Positions 27,970-39,279 are shown, counted from the first letter of the stretch. The stretch is DNA of 64,000 bases from Voacanga thouarsii (GCA_026120185.1 JANUWF010001188.1:2728001-2792000), one strand, 5' to 3'. Notes: generated by a model from the sequence alone, not told the origin. Made by a program: numbers and translations.

Positions 27970-30816
27970 TGATAGATGCTAAAACCACCATTATTTTTCT
28001 ACTTATTTGAGGGTTTTTTTTAGATACATTTGTTGTGATAACTAGGCATTTCTCTTGTAGAAAGTATTTTTGATGAATTTGTGCATATTTGAGTTAAATT
28101 CAAGCAAAACTGGAGATTTTCCAGAACACACCTGGTGTCAGGTCTGGCAAGTAGACCAGGCACTAGGTCTGTTCTGGTCAGCTCGAGGAAAGTAGAGCAA
28201 AATTCAGAGGAGAAATAGAATGCACCTGTGCTAGGTGGGTCGATTGGACCCAGCACCAGGCCTGTTCTGGAAGGCCAAAATCGTATGCACGAATTTAGAA
28301 AATTTTCAATGATTTTGGTATTTTTCAAATACTACTCGGTGTCAAGACTTCAAAAGTAACAAATTTAGCATCAAAGAAGCCTATAAAAGTAAGAGAAAAT
28401 ACAAGAGATTAAATGTGAATTCAAGAGAAAAAAAAAATTCAAACACTCAGTGAAAGAGGAAATCACCATTCAAGGAGAGTTGTTCAAGAGAGTCTTCAAG
28501 GGAGAAGAAAGAGGCTTGTCTGCGAGTGCTTTCTTTTATCTCTGTTGTCTTCTTCTTAAACAATTATGTATTTAATATTTGCATTATAATTTGACATTGT
28601 TTTATGGGATTCATAATTTCTTGAGTAATTTAGTCTTTTGATCAATTCATTCTTTATCTTGAGATTTGATTACTTTTTTTTTTTTTAAGGAGTTGGTTGA
28701 TTGATTTTTGTTATTGGCTTGCTTGAAAAAGGGATTGATAATGATTTCAATTAATTGATTTCATATTTGTTATCTCTTAACTTGTTTGAAAATGGGTTAA
28801 TTGTCTAGAACATTGGCAATCAAAGGTTGGTAGATGATTGTTAGAATATGGATTCATTGACTAATTTCATATTTTAAATCACCTAGAATATAGGGGTTTA
28901 TATGAGGATTGATTTTAATGCATCTTTTGGATAAGTTAGTCGAGACAGAATATGTTTACTAATTTAACTAGAAGATAGTGATTTCATGAATTGCAAACGA
29001 TGTGGGTCTATATTAAATCCTTTATAAAACCAAGATAATAATTTATTGTGATAGCTTTTGTCTAATGATAGGGGCTAAATTAGTCATATTTTTTCTAGTT
29101 ATTTGAGGCTCTTTTGTGATACATTTTGTTCAATAACTAGTCATATTCCTTCATATTTGAGATTTTACCCTTGAAAAGGTGTTTTGTTCATTATTTTAGG
29201 TTTTTGGGATAAAATAAAACAAAAACGTTGCAAAACAGATGAGAGGCACCGCCGGCTAGGGCTTTAGAACCAGCGCCTGCCATGCACTGGATTACACGAA
29301 CTTTGAAGCGACGAAAAAATTGGTGAAACAGAACGAAATAGAGTGGAACCGACACCGGCTACATTCTGGTCTTTATTGTGCAAAATTCGGAGAAAAATCG
29401 ACGAACGAGTAGAGAAACAGAACACAACCGGCGCCGGCTCCGAGAGCCAAGGCGGCGCCGGCTGTGCCCTAAAGCTAAGGCGGTACTTGATTTTTTCTAC
29501 GCATTTTTTGGTAATCTGTGGAGTTTTGGTATCTTTCAACTTCTACTCGACCAAGAACATTGTACATATGAGTTTAGGTACTTTCTAAGTCTATAAATAG
29601 ATGAAAAACACAAAGAAAAAAATGGGGAATTCATTGATTATCATAGAAAATTACTCAATCAAATGAGGAATTCTTCAATTCAATGAGGGTTGTACAAGAA
29701 GGTCTTCAAAGGAAAAAGAAGGAGGCTTGCCTATGAGTGCTTTCTTTTACTTTGTTTTCTTTTTCTTGACCAATGATGTGTTACTTGTTTTATTGTAATT
29801 TGACATTGTTTTAGATATTTATGATTTTTAGAGATATTTGATCTTTTGATTAATTGATTGTTTTCCATTACCTTGCTTAAGAATATGGTTGATGGTGTCA
29901 ATTTATTGATTTCATATTTGTTGTCTTTTAACTTATCTGAGAATGGGGTTAATTGCTAAGGACAGAGTAATTAAAGGTTAATTGATGTCTGCCAGAGTAT
30001 GGATTTATTAGTTAATTTTATATTTTAAGTTTGCTTGAGAATGGGACTTGAATTAAGGATTGTGGTTAATGCATCTTTTGGGTAAGACTGGTTGAGACAG
30101 AGTATGTGATGCCAAGTTACCTAGAAGATAAGGGTTCATGAATTGGGAAAGAAGTAAGTCTACTTTAATCCTTCATGATGCCAAGAGAATAATTAGTTAT
30201 GATAATGATTAGGTACGTTAAGGTTATGGTTGTCTAGATAATGGTTTAAGTTACATAATTCTTCATCCTTGACATGTGTCTATTTTTATTTTTATTTTTA
30301 TTTTTCTTTTCTTTTCTTTTTTTTTATTTGTTTTAACTTTATTGAGTCGGTTAAATAATGAAAGAAAGGTGATTAATGTTTACTTGTTCCTTGAGGATCG
30401 ACACTCGTTTGAACCCATGCTCGGTTAATGATGAGTACGCTTGCTCATATGTGTGATTTGGATTAAACGTTTTAATTTAAATTTGATTGGAAATGTGCTT
30501 AGTTTTTGTATGATTTTTACACCCAAGTCCGGATGCATCATCTAAATTGCATATTTTCACATCCTTAAGTTATATATATTTCTTTATTTTTCTTGTTTTT
30601 ATCTTATTACTTTATTTGGGTCGATTAAATAATGAATGAAAAGTAATTAGTGTGTACTTGTTCCTTTGAGGATCGATACTCGTTAATTTCCTATACTATA
30701 CTTGCAATGGGTATACTTACTCATATGTATATTTTGGGATTAATGTTTTAATTAAAACTTGACTAAGGGATGAATTTAAATTTGATGATTTTTATGCACT
30801 TAAAATTTATGCATTA
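27970..30816 (+). repeat. 5' LTR of element A (split by a solo LTR)
   Basis: LTR parts 27970-29065 and 30546-30816. TATA box CTATAAAAGT at 28381. Paired GC-rich modules at 28131-28177 and 28223-28270 lie upstream of the TATA box. The last base pair pattern is TTA rather than TCA. Confidence 0.85.
29066..30540 (+). repeat. Solo LTR of the element A family (LTR B)
   Basis: Starts TGATAGGGGCTAAATTAG and ends GGATGCATCA, with target duplication TCTAA at 29061-29065 and 30541-30545. It aligns end to end in layout with the LTR of element A but is diverged. TATA box CTATAAATAG at 29591. GC-rich modules at about 29245-29290, 29346-29369 and 29427-29469. It formed by recombination between two LTRs of an element that had inserted in the 5' LTR of A. 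Confidence 0.85.
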
Positions 30817-30822
30817 AGTTTT

Positions 30823-30842
30823 TGGCGCCACTGCCGAGGAAC
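30823..30842 (+). other. Primer binding site of element A (tRNA-Asp type)
   Basis: TGGCGCCACTGCCGAGGAAC, close to TGGCGCCGTTGCCGGGGATC, the complement of the tRNA-Asp 3' end used by Athila and Tat elements. Confidence 0.8.
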
Positions 30843-31089
30843 AATATCATGAAAGTTTGGATTTTGTTGATTTAACCATATTTATATGTTAATATATTAA
30901 TATGTAGATATGTAAATATATTCCTTATATGAATTGGTGCCATATTTTATTTTCTTGTATACTTGTAACTTAATGTCTCTATATGTTGTAATTGCTTCTA
31001 ACTTAATTTGTAAACATATCATAACTATCTAACTTGTAAATTCTATAATCTCACTATTTTCTATCTTATGTAGACCTTACTCTTAATTT

Positions 31090-31600
31090 ATGATCCGACG
31101 ATCCAAAGTCGACATAGTAGATCTTGATCCAGAAATCAAGAAAACCCTCACTAAGGTCCAAAAGGTTGTAAGCAAAAAGGTAAGATAGATATGGAGGTAA
31201 ATTAGGCCAACAATAGTGGTAATGGTGGGATTAACAAGTGAACTATGGATGACTTTAGAAAACCCGCAATTTCAGGTCACGAGGCTTAGGATAGAGGCCA
31301 ACAATTTTTAAATAAAGCCTAATATAATCAAAATGATCCAGAACATAGTTTAATTCGATGGGTTACCTGAAGAGGATCCTAATACCCACCTTACAAGTTT
31401 TTTAGAAATTTGTGACACGTTTAAAATGAATAAGGTTTTTGAGAATGCCATTAAGCTAAGACTTTTTCCTTTTGGAGGCGTCTATGCGCAACCTTGAAAA
31501 TCAAATTGGACAACTAGCCAAACTTCTTGGAGATCATCAAATGAGATTACTTCTAAGCAATTCGAAGACTAATCTACATGACCAAGACCATGGAAAACAT
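31090..31600 (+). pseudogene. Internally deleted gag of element A
   Basis: Start MIRRSKVDIVDLDPEIKKTL at 31090. After stops, the gag core reads [20 protein letters not shown] and DTFKMNK, then [10 protein letters not shown] (31345-31475), matching 'F-x-G-x-x-x-E-D-P-x-x-H-L-x-x-F-L-x-x-C' of the Athila/Tat gag. At about 31475 it jumps to [20 protein letters not shown], which in element C lies several hundred bp further on, beyond the zinc knuckle. So a segment with the second half of the capsid-like region and the knuckle is deleted. Confidence 0.75.
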
Positions 31601-32694
31601 TGGTTTTGACTGCTTTAGTTTTGATTGGACATCTCTTTAATTTTCGTTTGTTTTCATTCATTTGGCTGTCTTTTTATTATTTAGACTGTATTCATTTCAT
31701 AATTTCATGGTTTTTTATTTGCCTCCATTAAATTTAATTTTAAAAAATGAAGATTTTTGGACTAGCCAGAGCTGACCTGGCGCTGGGCCCGAACTATGGC
31801 CCGAGCGCTAAGCCAGCACGGCCTGATCGTCCACAACATAAAACTAGCCATTCTTGGCCAATTTTTTTAAAACACTTTTATCCCTCTCGATTTTTCTCTC
31901 CATCCATCACCGGGTTCAATTTCGATATGCCGCCGAGTCACTTTCTAAACCTCCAAAACACTTCCCTAACACAAAATCTTCATTTTGTTCTTGAAAGTTT
32001 GGATTAAAACTAGGAAAAATCCAATATTTTCTTCCAAAACCCATTTTTCAATCCATCCATTTGGTGCACGATTTCTTCAATCTTTTTGTATAGGATCATT
32101 GCCCATACATTAGAGATCATTGTGGTATGATTTTTCTACACTTTCTATGGTTTAATTTTTCCTATGAATTTTAGGTATTTTTCTATGCATTTTTTGGGCA
32201 AAAATTCTTGTCTATTTTTTGTTGAATGATTTACTTGCCAATATTGCTTTCTTTGAGATTTCATTAGCATGAGAATGTGATTGACAATGCTATATGATCA
32301 ATGCCATTAATGTCTTACATATTTTTGGAACCTCTTGAGCATGCCTTTTTTATGTGTAACTTTGCATTTGCTTAGATATTGGATCATTGTTCATGACTGA
32401 CTTAGCTTTGGGATAATGTAGCTTTGCATTATTAATTGGTAGCTATTGAACATTGTAATTTGATCATGATTATTGATATTATGTTTGGTATTGGACAATG
32501 GCTAGATTTCTTGTAGGTTTATTGGAGGAGATTGTGCTATATTGTGTTGGCTACCTTGGGGTGTTGAGGTGTTGGTTGTATTGGAAGTTGTGGTGAGAGT
32601 GAAACGGTTGAAAGTTGTGATTATTTGTATTGTAAAGTGTGAGTTTGAGGGAGTCCTATTTTTTTGTTCTATTACTTTTCTTCATCATTCCATC
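31601..32694 (+). other. Spacer of element A between gag and the downstream ORF
   Basis: Pol would be expected here, but there is none. At 31773-31830 there is a GC-rich stretch with the module GACCTGGCGCTGGGCC. The part around 32098-32160 (TTGCCCATACATTAGAGATC, TGGTATGATTTTT) is also present in element C (about 53370-53320). AT-rich otherwise. Confidence 0.6.
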
Positions 32695-33914
32695 ATGTCT
32701 AGGAGACTTAGGGGGTTAGCGTCGGGACTAAGAGAGTTCGAGATACATCTTCGTCAACACCTTCTTTCGAGCCTCTACTTACTCAGCTTACCCAATTCTA
32801 TGGCCTTATTTGTCACATTTGGTATCAAAATCACCAACACAACAAGATTATAGTAGAAAAGTAGTATAAGCCTTCTTTAGATAATTCTTTGGAGCTTTCT
32901 ATTATGTTTAGACGATTGGGGTGGGAGCCTTTCATTTGCATGGAGGGTGCCTACTATCCTGTGCGCATAAGAGAGTTTTATGCTAATATGAAAGACAAAA
33001 AGAAAAGCAACCTTCAAATTATTTCCACCGTGGTAAAAAGGGGTTCCCATTGAATTTGAAAGGACTAGACTAGCCAGGATTTTAGGAGTCCTTGATGAGA
33101 GGTAATGGATTGCTATAGACCATAATAACCAAAAGGTCATTTCTAAACCTACCTGGGATGTGAGTGCTGTAAAGGCAAGTTTGAACATGTGCAGAAAAGG
33201 GCAAATATGTTAAAATCATTACTACTCAAATAATGACCTTGAGGCTCAATTGTGTGCTATAGTTTATATTTTTGCTTTCAACGTTTACCCTAAGGCTAGC
33301 GGCTTCAATGAGTCTAGGGTCCTTAATTTTTACATTCTAGATAAAATGAGAAAGAGTAAGCCTATTACCTTGCTCCCATTATTATTCAATCCATGCGAGA
33401 GGTTGTTTACTCTAGTATATCTACCAAAGCCCTCAAATTTTCTTTGGTTATTATGCGCATTCTTAGAGATTTTGGAGTGAGATTAGATAGAGAGCTTAGT
33501 GAGCCCATTACTGACCGAGACATAATGACTGAGCATGCTTTGGTTCAGTATGGGTATCACTATGATAAGAGGGTAAGGCGATGGAAGAAGCCTTTTAAGG
33601 TACAACACCCTGGGATGGTGGAGCTTCTCTCTTATGAAGAGGAGGATGAGGAGCAGCCTACTAGACCTTCTTCTCGTGCCACTAGTTCTCATTCTCATAC
33701 TGATTTTGCAACACGAGTGGAGGCTCAATTAGAGAGTCAAATGACTATCCTTTTTCAGCTCCGAGACTTCATTCTGAACATTCATTAACGCCAGGATATC
33801 TAAGATTAGAAGTTGGCCACTTTGATCCAGTAATCTACTAGAGTATCTTCGAGGTGCGCAGCCAAGATCTTCATGCTGATGACGATGATGAGAATGATGA
33901 TGAGGATTCTTGAC
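32695..33914 (+). pseudogene. Downstream ORF of element A ('putative plant transposon protein' type)
   Basis: Starts at ATG 32695 (MSRRLRGLASG). After frameshifts it gives YYPVRIREFYANMKDKKKS (about 32945-33005), ATIVYIF-like CAIVYIFAFNVYPKASGFNE (33253-33315), SMREVVYSSISTKALKFS and RDFGVRLDRE (33385-33500), VQYGYHYDKRVRRWKK (33543-33590), and an acidic end DLHADDDDENDDEDS at about 33868-33912. The REFYAN block is characteristic of the family annotated as 'putative plant transposon protein' (PF20167) in Athila-type elements; its function is unknown. The same ORF occurs in element C at 52321-51128. At least two frameshifts are present (near 33380 and 33780). Confidence 0.7.
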
Positions 33915-35282
33915 TTACTCTCTGCACTTGTATTTTATTTTATTTTCTATTTTTTTGTTTTTTTCTTTCCTTTGAATTTTAATGACCTTTCCTAACTTTT
34001 AGTTATCTTTCTTTTATTTTATTTTGATTTCTTTTTCTAAATTTATGTTTTTCTTTGTTTTGTTTCTCTTGAGTTAAGTACTTTTATGACTTTTCTAATG
34101 ACTACTCCTTGTGGTTGATTTAAACATGGTAGACCTACTATGTAATGGAAGTATTTTCTTCTCTTTATCTTTTTTCTTTATTGATTTTGGTCTTCTTAGC
34201 TGTGCTTTATTGTTATTTCTTTGGCTATTGAGAATAATGTCCAGTTTAAATGTAAGGGGGAGGGGGGGGATGAGGTTGAAGAAATATTTTTCCATATCAT
34301 TTTTGTGAAAAATTTTCAAAATTTCAGTGGTTTCCATTGTTTAAGCAAGGATGTAATTCTTTTTCTTACTTGGATATGATTTTTTGTCATTCATTTGGTG
34401 GATTTATTTTATAAAATTGGTTTATTGGATAGGATATTGTCAAGGCTTGAGAATTTTGATTAATCTTGCTTATGTATTAGTGTTTGGATGTTATTTGACT
34501 AATCTAGTTTGGATATGGAGGGTGTGATGAATGTGGGTAGAGTTTATTAGCTAGCTCTTGTATTAGGAGCCTAAATTTTGCTTAGCTTTGAGTTATGATG
34601 AGGAATATGAGTTGATAAAAGATCTTTGAGGGGAAAGATTGTGGAGAATTATGGAAAATTTTTGTGTGATAATAAAAAGAATTGAGTTGAAGCAAGTGTT
34701 GTTATTTTTAATCTGTGAAGACCTTTTGCTGAAAAGGGAGTTAATATGAGGAGAAATAGCAAGTATTATTGGGTGCACTCTCTTGAGGCTATCCTGAAGG
34801 CAAAAAGGTAGGAAAGAGCAAAGAAAGAATTTTTTAGAGAAAACATGATAAGTAATGACTATAAGGGGGCCAATACGGTGTATGAAGAGAAATCCATATA
34901 CTTGAGACTATCAATCCCCTAAGTCATTGAAAAAAAAAATTGGAGAGAAAAACATAAGAGTGTTTTCCATACATCATAACTTGAGTTGTGCAATTTTTGG
35001 ATTTATAATGCTTGAGTTGGTAGATAGCTTGATTTGTGTGATTCATGTTATCTATATTTTGACTTGAATGGTGAAATAATTTTCTTAGACTAAAATACAC
35101 ACTTGATTAATTTGACTTCAAAAGTTTTATGATATCTTGTCAAAAGTTTCAAAGGATATGAATGACAAAAGTTTTATCTAAAATTTGAAAAGAAGTTATA
35201 ATCCTTGCTATGGTAAAGAAGTTTTTGTAGGAATAAGAAAGAACTTGTGTTTTCTTAATGATTTTCTCGGCATTAAAGTGTT
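33915..35282 (+). other. 3' non-coding region of element A
   Basis: AT-rich, no supported ORF. It contains AATAATGTCCAGTTTAAATG followed by a purine run AAGGGGGAGGGGGGGGA (34233-34270), which has a counterpart in element C (50771-50800). Confidence 0.6.
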
Positions 35283-35316
35283 TTGCTTGAGGGCAAGCAA
35301 AAGTTCAAGTGTGGGG
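35283..35316 (+). promoter_or_regulatory. Hairpin and polypurine tract before the 3' LTR of element A
   Basis: TTGCTTGAGGGCAAGCAA (35283-35300) can fold with a 6-bp stem; AGTTCAAGTGTGGGG follows, its GTGGGG serving as the likely plus-strand primer. Element C has TTGCATGAGGACAAGCAA and GTAGGGGAA in the same place. Confidence 0.7.
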
Positions 35317-35320
35317 TATA

Positions 35321-36689
35321 TGATTGGGGCTAAAATCACCATTCCCCCCCCCCCCCCCATTATTTGAGATTGTTTTGAGATATATTTGTTGTGATAACTA
35401 TGCATATTCCTTCCTATTTAATATTTTACTTGTAGAAAGTGTTTTTAATGAATTTGTACGGATTTGAGTTAAATTCAAGCAAAATTGGAGATTTTCCAAA
35501 ACACACCTGGCGCTAGGTCCATTCTGGAAGACCTAAGGAAAATAGAGTAAAATTCAGAGGAGAAACAGAATGCACCCGGCACCAAGCCTATTTTGGAAGG
35601 CCAAATCCTATGCACGAATTTAGGAATTTTCTAATGATTTTAGTATTTTTCGAATCCTACTAAGCCAAGACTTCCCAAGCAATGAATTTAGCATCAAAGA
35701 AGCCTATAAAAGTAAGAGAAAACACAAGAGAATAAGTGTGAATTCAAGAGCAAAAATTTAAACGCTCTGTGAAGGAGGAATTTACCATTCAAGGAGGATT
35801 ATTCAAGAGAATCTTCAAGGGAGAAGAAAGAAGCTTGTCTATGAGTGCATTCTTTTATCTTTGTTGTCTTCTTCTTAAAAAATTATATATTTAATGTTTC
35901 CATTATAATTTGACACAGTTTTATAGGATTCATGATTTCTTGAGTAACTTAGTCTTTTGATCAATTCATTATTTATCTTGGGATTTGATTACTTGTTTTT
36001 CTTACGGAGTTGGTTGATTGATTTTTGTTATTGACTTGCTTGAAAAATGGGTTGATAATGATTTCAATTAATTGATTTTATATTTGTTATCTCTTAACTT
36101 GCTTGAAAAAAATGGTTAATTGTCTAGAACATTGGTAATCAAAGGTTGGTGGATGATTGTTAGAATATGGATTCATTGAATAATTTTATGTTTTAAATCA
36201 CCTAGAATATAGGGGTTTATTTGAGGATTGATTTTAATATATCTTTTGGATAAGTTAGTCGAGATAGAATATGTTCACTAATTTAACTAGAAGATAGTGA
36301 TTCCATGGATTACAAACGAAGTGGGTCTATATTAAATCCTTCATGAAACCAAGATAATAATTGATTGTGATATTGGCTAAGTGATTCATTATATTGTTTT
36401 CAAGAGCTTTTTGTCTAAATTGCATATTTTCACATCCTTGAGTTGTATATATTTCTTTATTTTTCTTATTTTTATCTTATTCCTTTATTTGGATTGGTTA
36501 AACAATGAATGAAAAGTGATTTGTGTGTACTTGTTCATTTGAGGATCGATACTCGTTAATTCCCTATGCTATGCTTGTGATGACTATATTTGCTCGTATA
36601 TATATTTTGAGATTAATGTTTTAATTAAAACTTAACTAAGGGATGGATTTAAATTTGATGATTTTTATACATCCAAAATTTACACATCA
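35321..36689 (+). repeat. 3' LTR of element A
   Basis: Starts TGATTGGGGCTAAAATCACC and ends TTTACACATCA; 1369 bp. A run of about 16 C at 35344-35359 is absent from the 5' LTR. GC-rich modules at 35505-35527 and 35573-35596; TATA box CTATAAAAGT at 35704. Confidence 0.85.
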
Positions 36690-36694
36690 GTTAG

Positions 36695-36780
36695 ATTAGG
36701 ATAGACTCCAGAAAGATGGAAGCGTATTGAACTAGTTTGCACCAACAAAAGTGCCTGAATTGCAATTATTCCTTAAAATA
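36695..36780 (+). pseudogene. G0 reverse transcriptase, piece after element A
   Basis: The reading continues directly from FLGHMISQ with RLDSRKMEAY and, one frame over, FAPTKVPELQLFLKI (36740-36780), matching 'I-x-x-D-x-x-K-V-x-A-I...P-T-x-V-x-E-L-R-S-F-L-G'. It shows that element A inserted into G0. Confidence 0.75.
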
Positions 36781-37209
36781 CACTACAAAAAGAAAAAAAA
36801 AAGCTTTTGGCAACGTTTTTATTTGCAACATAGCAAAATCTGTAGTGAAAGTTTAGTATTTACCACAGTTTTGAATTTCGTGACATATAAACCTTTTTTG
36901 TAACACTTTATTTTGTCACGGTTACGTTTCTGTAGGTAAAAGTTCTTTTTTACCACAAATTTAAAAATTGTATGGGTAAAAATAATTGTTTGTCACAGAG
37001 ATTTGAAATTGTGGGTAAATAAATTTTATTACCTACAGTTTACTAAACTGTAGAAAAAGCATTTTTTTTTATCAAATATTAAAAATGTTCACATCAAATG
37101 GAAGTTTTCATTAAATACCATGGTTGAGGTAAGTTTATATATTAAAGTGGTTGTGTGCTCAAATCTTGATATTAGTATTTTATTAATTTTTATATAATTT
37201 TTTAGACCA

Positions 37210-38750
37210 ACTACCTATTTTTTTGAACATTTTTCTACACATTATGCTAGATTATGCACTAAAATATATCCAATTACCTTTAAATTTGTCATAACACTTT
37301 TCTTAGTAATTTTAACAAATATAATGGTTGGATCCATAATTTGATACGCCTATCTTTGTAAATGCATTAGATTTTGGATATTTTTGTAGACATTATTCTA
37401 GATTTTGGCCAAAATATATTTGATTACCTTCAAATCTTGTCATAACACTTTTCTTAACAATTTTAACAAATCTAACCATTGGATCGTTAATTTGATACAC
37501 TTATTTTTGTAAATGCATTAGGTTTTGGATATTTTTTTAGATATTATGCTAGATTATGTAGGAAAAAATATTTGTTTACCTTCAAATTTCGTCATAACAC
37601 TTTTCTTAGTAATTTTAACAAATCTAATAGTTGCATTATTAATTTGATACGCCTATCTTTATAAATGTGTTAGGATTTGGATATTTTTCTAGATATTATG
37701 CTAGATTCAGTGTCAAAATATATCTGATTACCTTCAAATTGTCATAACACTTTTCTTAGTGATTTAAAGAAATATAATAGTTGGATCATTAATTTGATAT
37801 GCCTATCTTTGTAAATGCGTTAGGGTTTTGATATTTTTCTAGATATTATACAAGATTGTATACCAAAATATATTCAATTACCTTAAAAATTTTCTCATGA
37901 CACTTTTATTAGTAATTTTAATAAATAAAATGGTTAGATCTTTAATTTGATATGCATATTATCTTTGAAAATGCGTTAGGTTTTGGATATTTTTCTAGAT
38001 ATTATGCTAGATTGTGTACTAAAATATATCCGATTACTTTCAAATTTTTTCATAACACTTTTATTAGTGATTTTAACAAATTTAATGGTTGGATTGTTAA
38101 TTTGATATGAATATCTTTGTAAATGTGTTAGATTTTTAATATTTTTTAGATATTATGCTGGATTATGTACCAAAATATATCAAATTACCTTTAAATTTTG
38201 TTATAACACTTTTCTTAGTGATTTTAACAAATCTGATGGTTAGATCGTTAATTTGATATGCATATCTTTGTAAATGTGTCAGGTTTTGGATATTTTTTTT
38301 AGATATTATGCTAGATTATGATCCAAAATATATCTGATTACCTTCAAATTTTTTTGCAACACTTTTCTTAGTGATTTTAACAAATCTAACGATTGGATTA
38401 TTAATTTGATAGACCTATCTTTGTAAATGTGTTAGGTTTTAGATATTTTTCTAGATATTATGCTAGATTATGTACCAAAATATATCCGATTACCTTCAAA
38501 TTTTATCATAACACTTTTTTTAATAGTAATTTTAACAAATTTAATGATTGAATCATTAATTAAATATGTCTATCTTTATAAATGCGTTAGGTTTTTAATA
38601 TCTTTCTAGATATTATGCTAGAGAGTGTGTTAAAATATATCTGATTACCTTCAAATCTTGTCATAACACCTTTCTTAGCAATTTTAACAAATCTAATGGT
38701 TCGATCATTAATTTGGTATGCCTATCTTTGTAAATGTGTTAATTTTGGAT
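37210..38750 (+). repeat. About ten tandem 150-bp repeats
   Basis: Successive starts of TATCTTTGTAAATGCGTTAG lie near 37352, 37497, 37650, 37799, 37950, 38108, 38258, 38411, 38567 and 38718, giving a period of 145-158 bp. Each unit also has TTCTAGATATTATGCTAGAT, AATATATCCGATTACCTTCA and TAACACTTTTCTTAGTGATT. Non-coding. Confidence 0.9.
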
Positions 38751-39279
38751 ATATTTTTTTTTTTGTGCATATTATACTAGATTATGGAAGGAGAAGGGGA
38801 GAAAGATCTATATTTTAGTTATATGACTAAAGTAAAAGATAATAAATATTTATTTTATTGATATATTGTCATATTATTTAATTAAATATAAAAATTTATA
38901 TTTTTCAACAATTATTGTGTTAATTTTTTGTGATAGTTTAAGATTCCTTTCTGTATTTTTTAAATATAAATTAGATACTTTGTTTATTTAAGTTATTTTA
39001 TTATTCTCACCATTTTTACTTTTTTCTTGATGAAAAATAATTCTCTTTTTTTTTTTTACCAGTTTTTTGAGGACAAAAAATATATAAGGGCTATATAGTG
39101 TGCCTGGTTTGTGTGGTAAGAAGAAAACTACTTTTGAGGTAAATTTGATTTGATTAACATGTAATAAGTGAAATGGTTTTCAACAAATCTAACTATTCCT
39201 TGTCTTTGTCTTTGATCTGATATCAAGTTTATTAGTTTTTTTTTATATTATGATTTTAGATGTTCAAAAACAAAACTAA
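38751..39279. other. AT-rich stretch in CACTA-2
   Basis: No gene or clear repeat; very AT-rich sequence up to the solo LTR. Confidence 0.4.

Larger units (their letters stand above)
27970..36689 (+). mobile_element. Element A: Athila-like Ty3/gypsy element without pol
   Basis: LTRs at 27970-30816 (including a 1480-bp later insertion) and 35321-36689 begin TGAT and end ...TTA/...TCA. The target duplication is GTTAG at 27965-27969 and 36690-36694. Without its insert the 5' LTR is about 1367 bp and the 3' LTR 1369 bp. A tRNA-Asp-type primer site follows the 5' LTR and GTGGGG precedes the 3' LTR. Inside are a deleted gag (31090-31600), a spacer, one further ORF (32695-33914) and non-coding sequence. 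No protease, RT, RNase H or integrase motif was found. Gag and ORF relatives are found in Athila-type elements, which is the basis of the lineage call. Confidence 0.88.
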
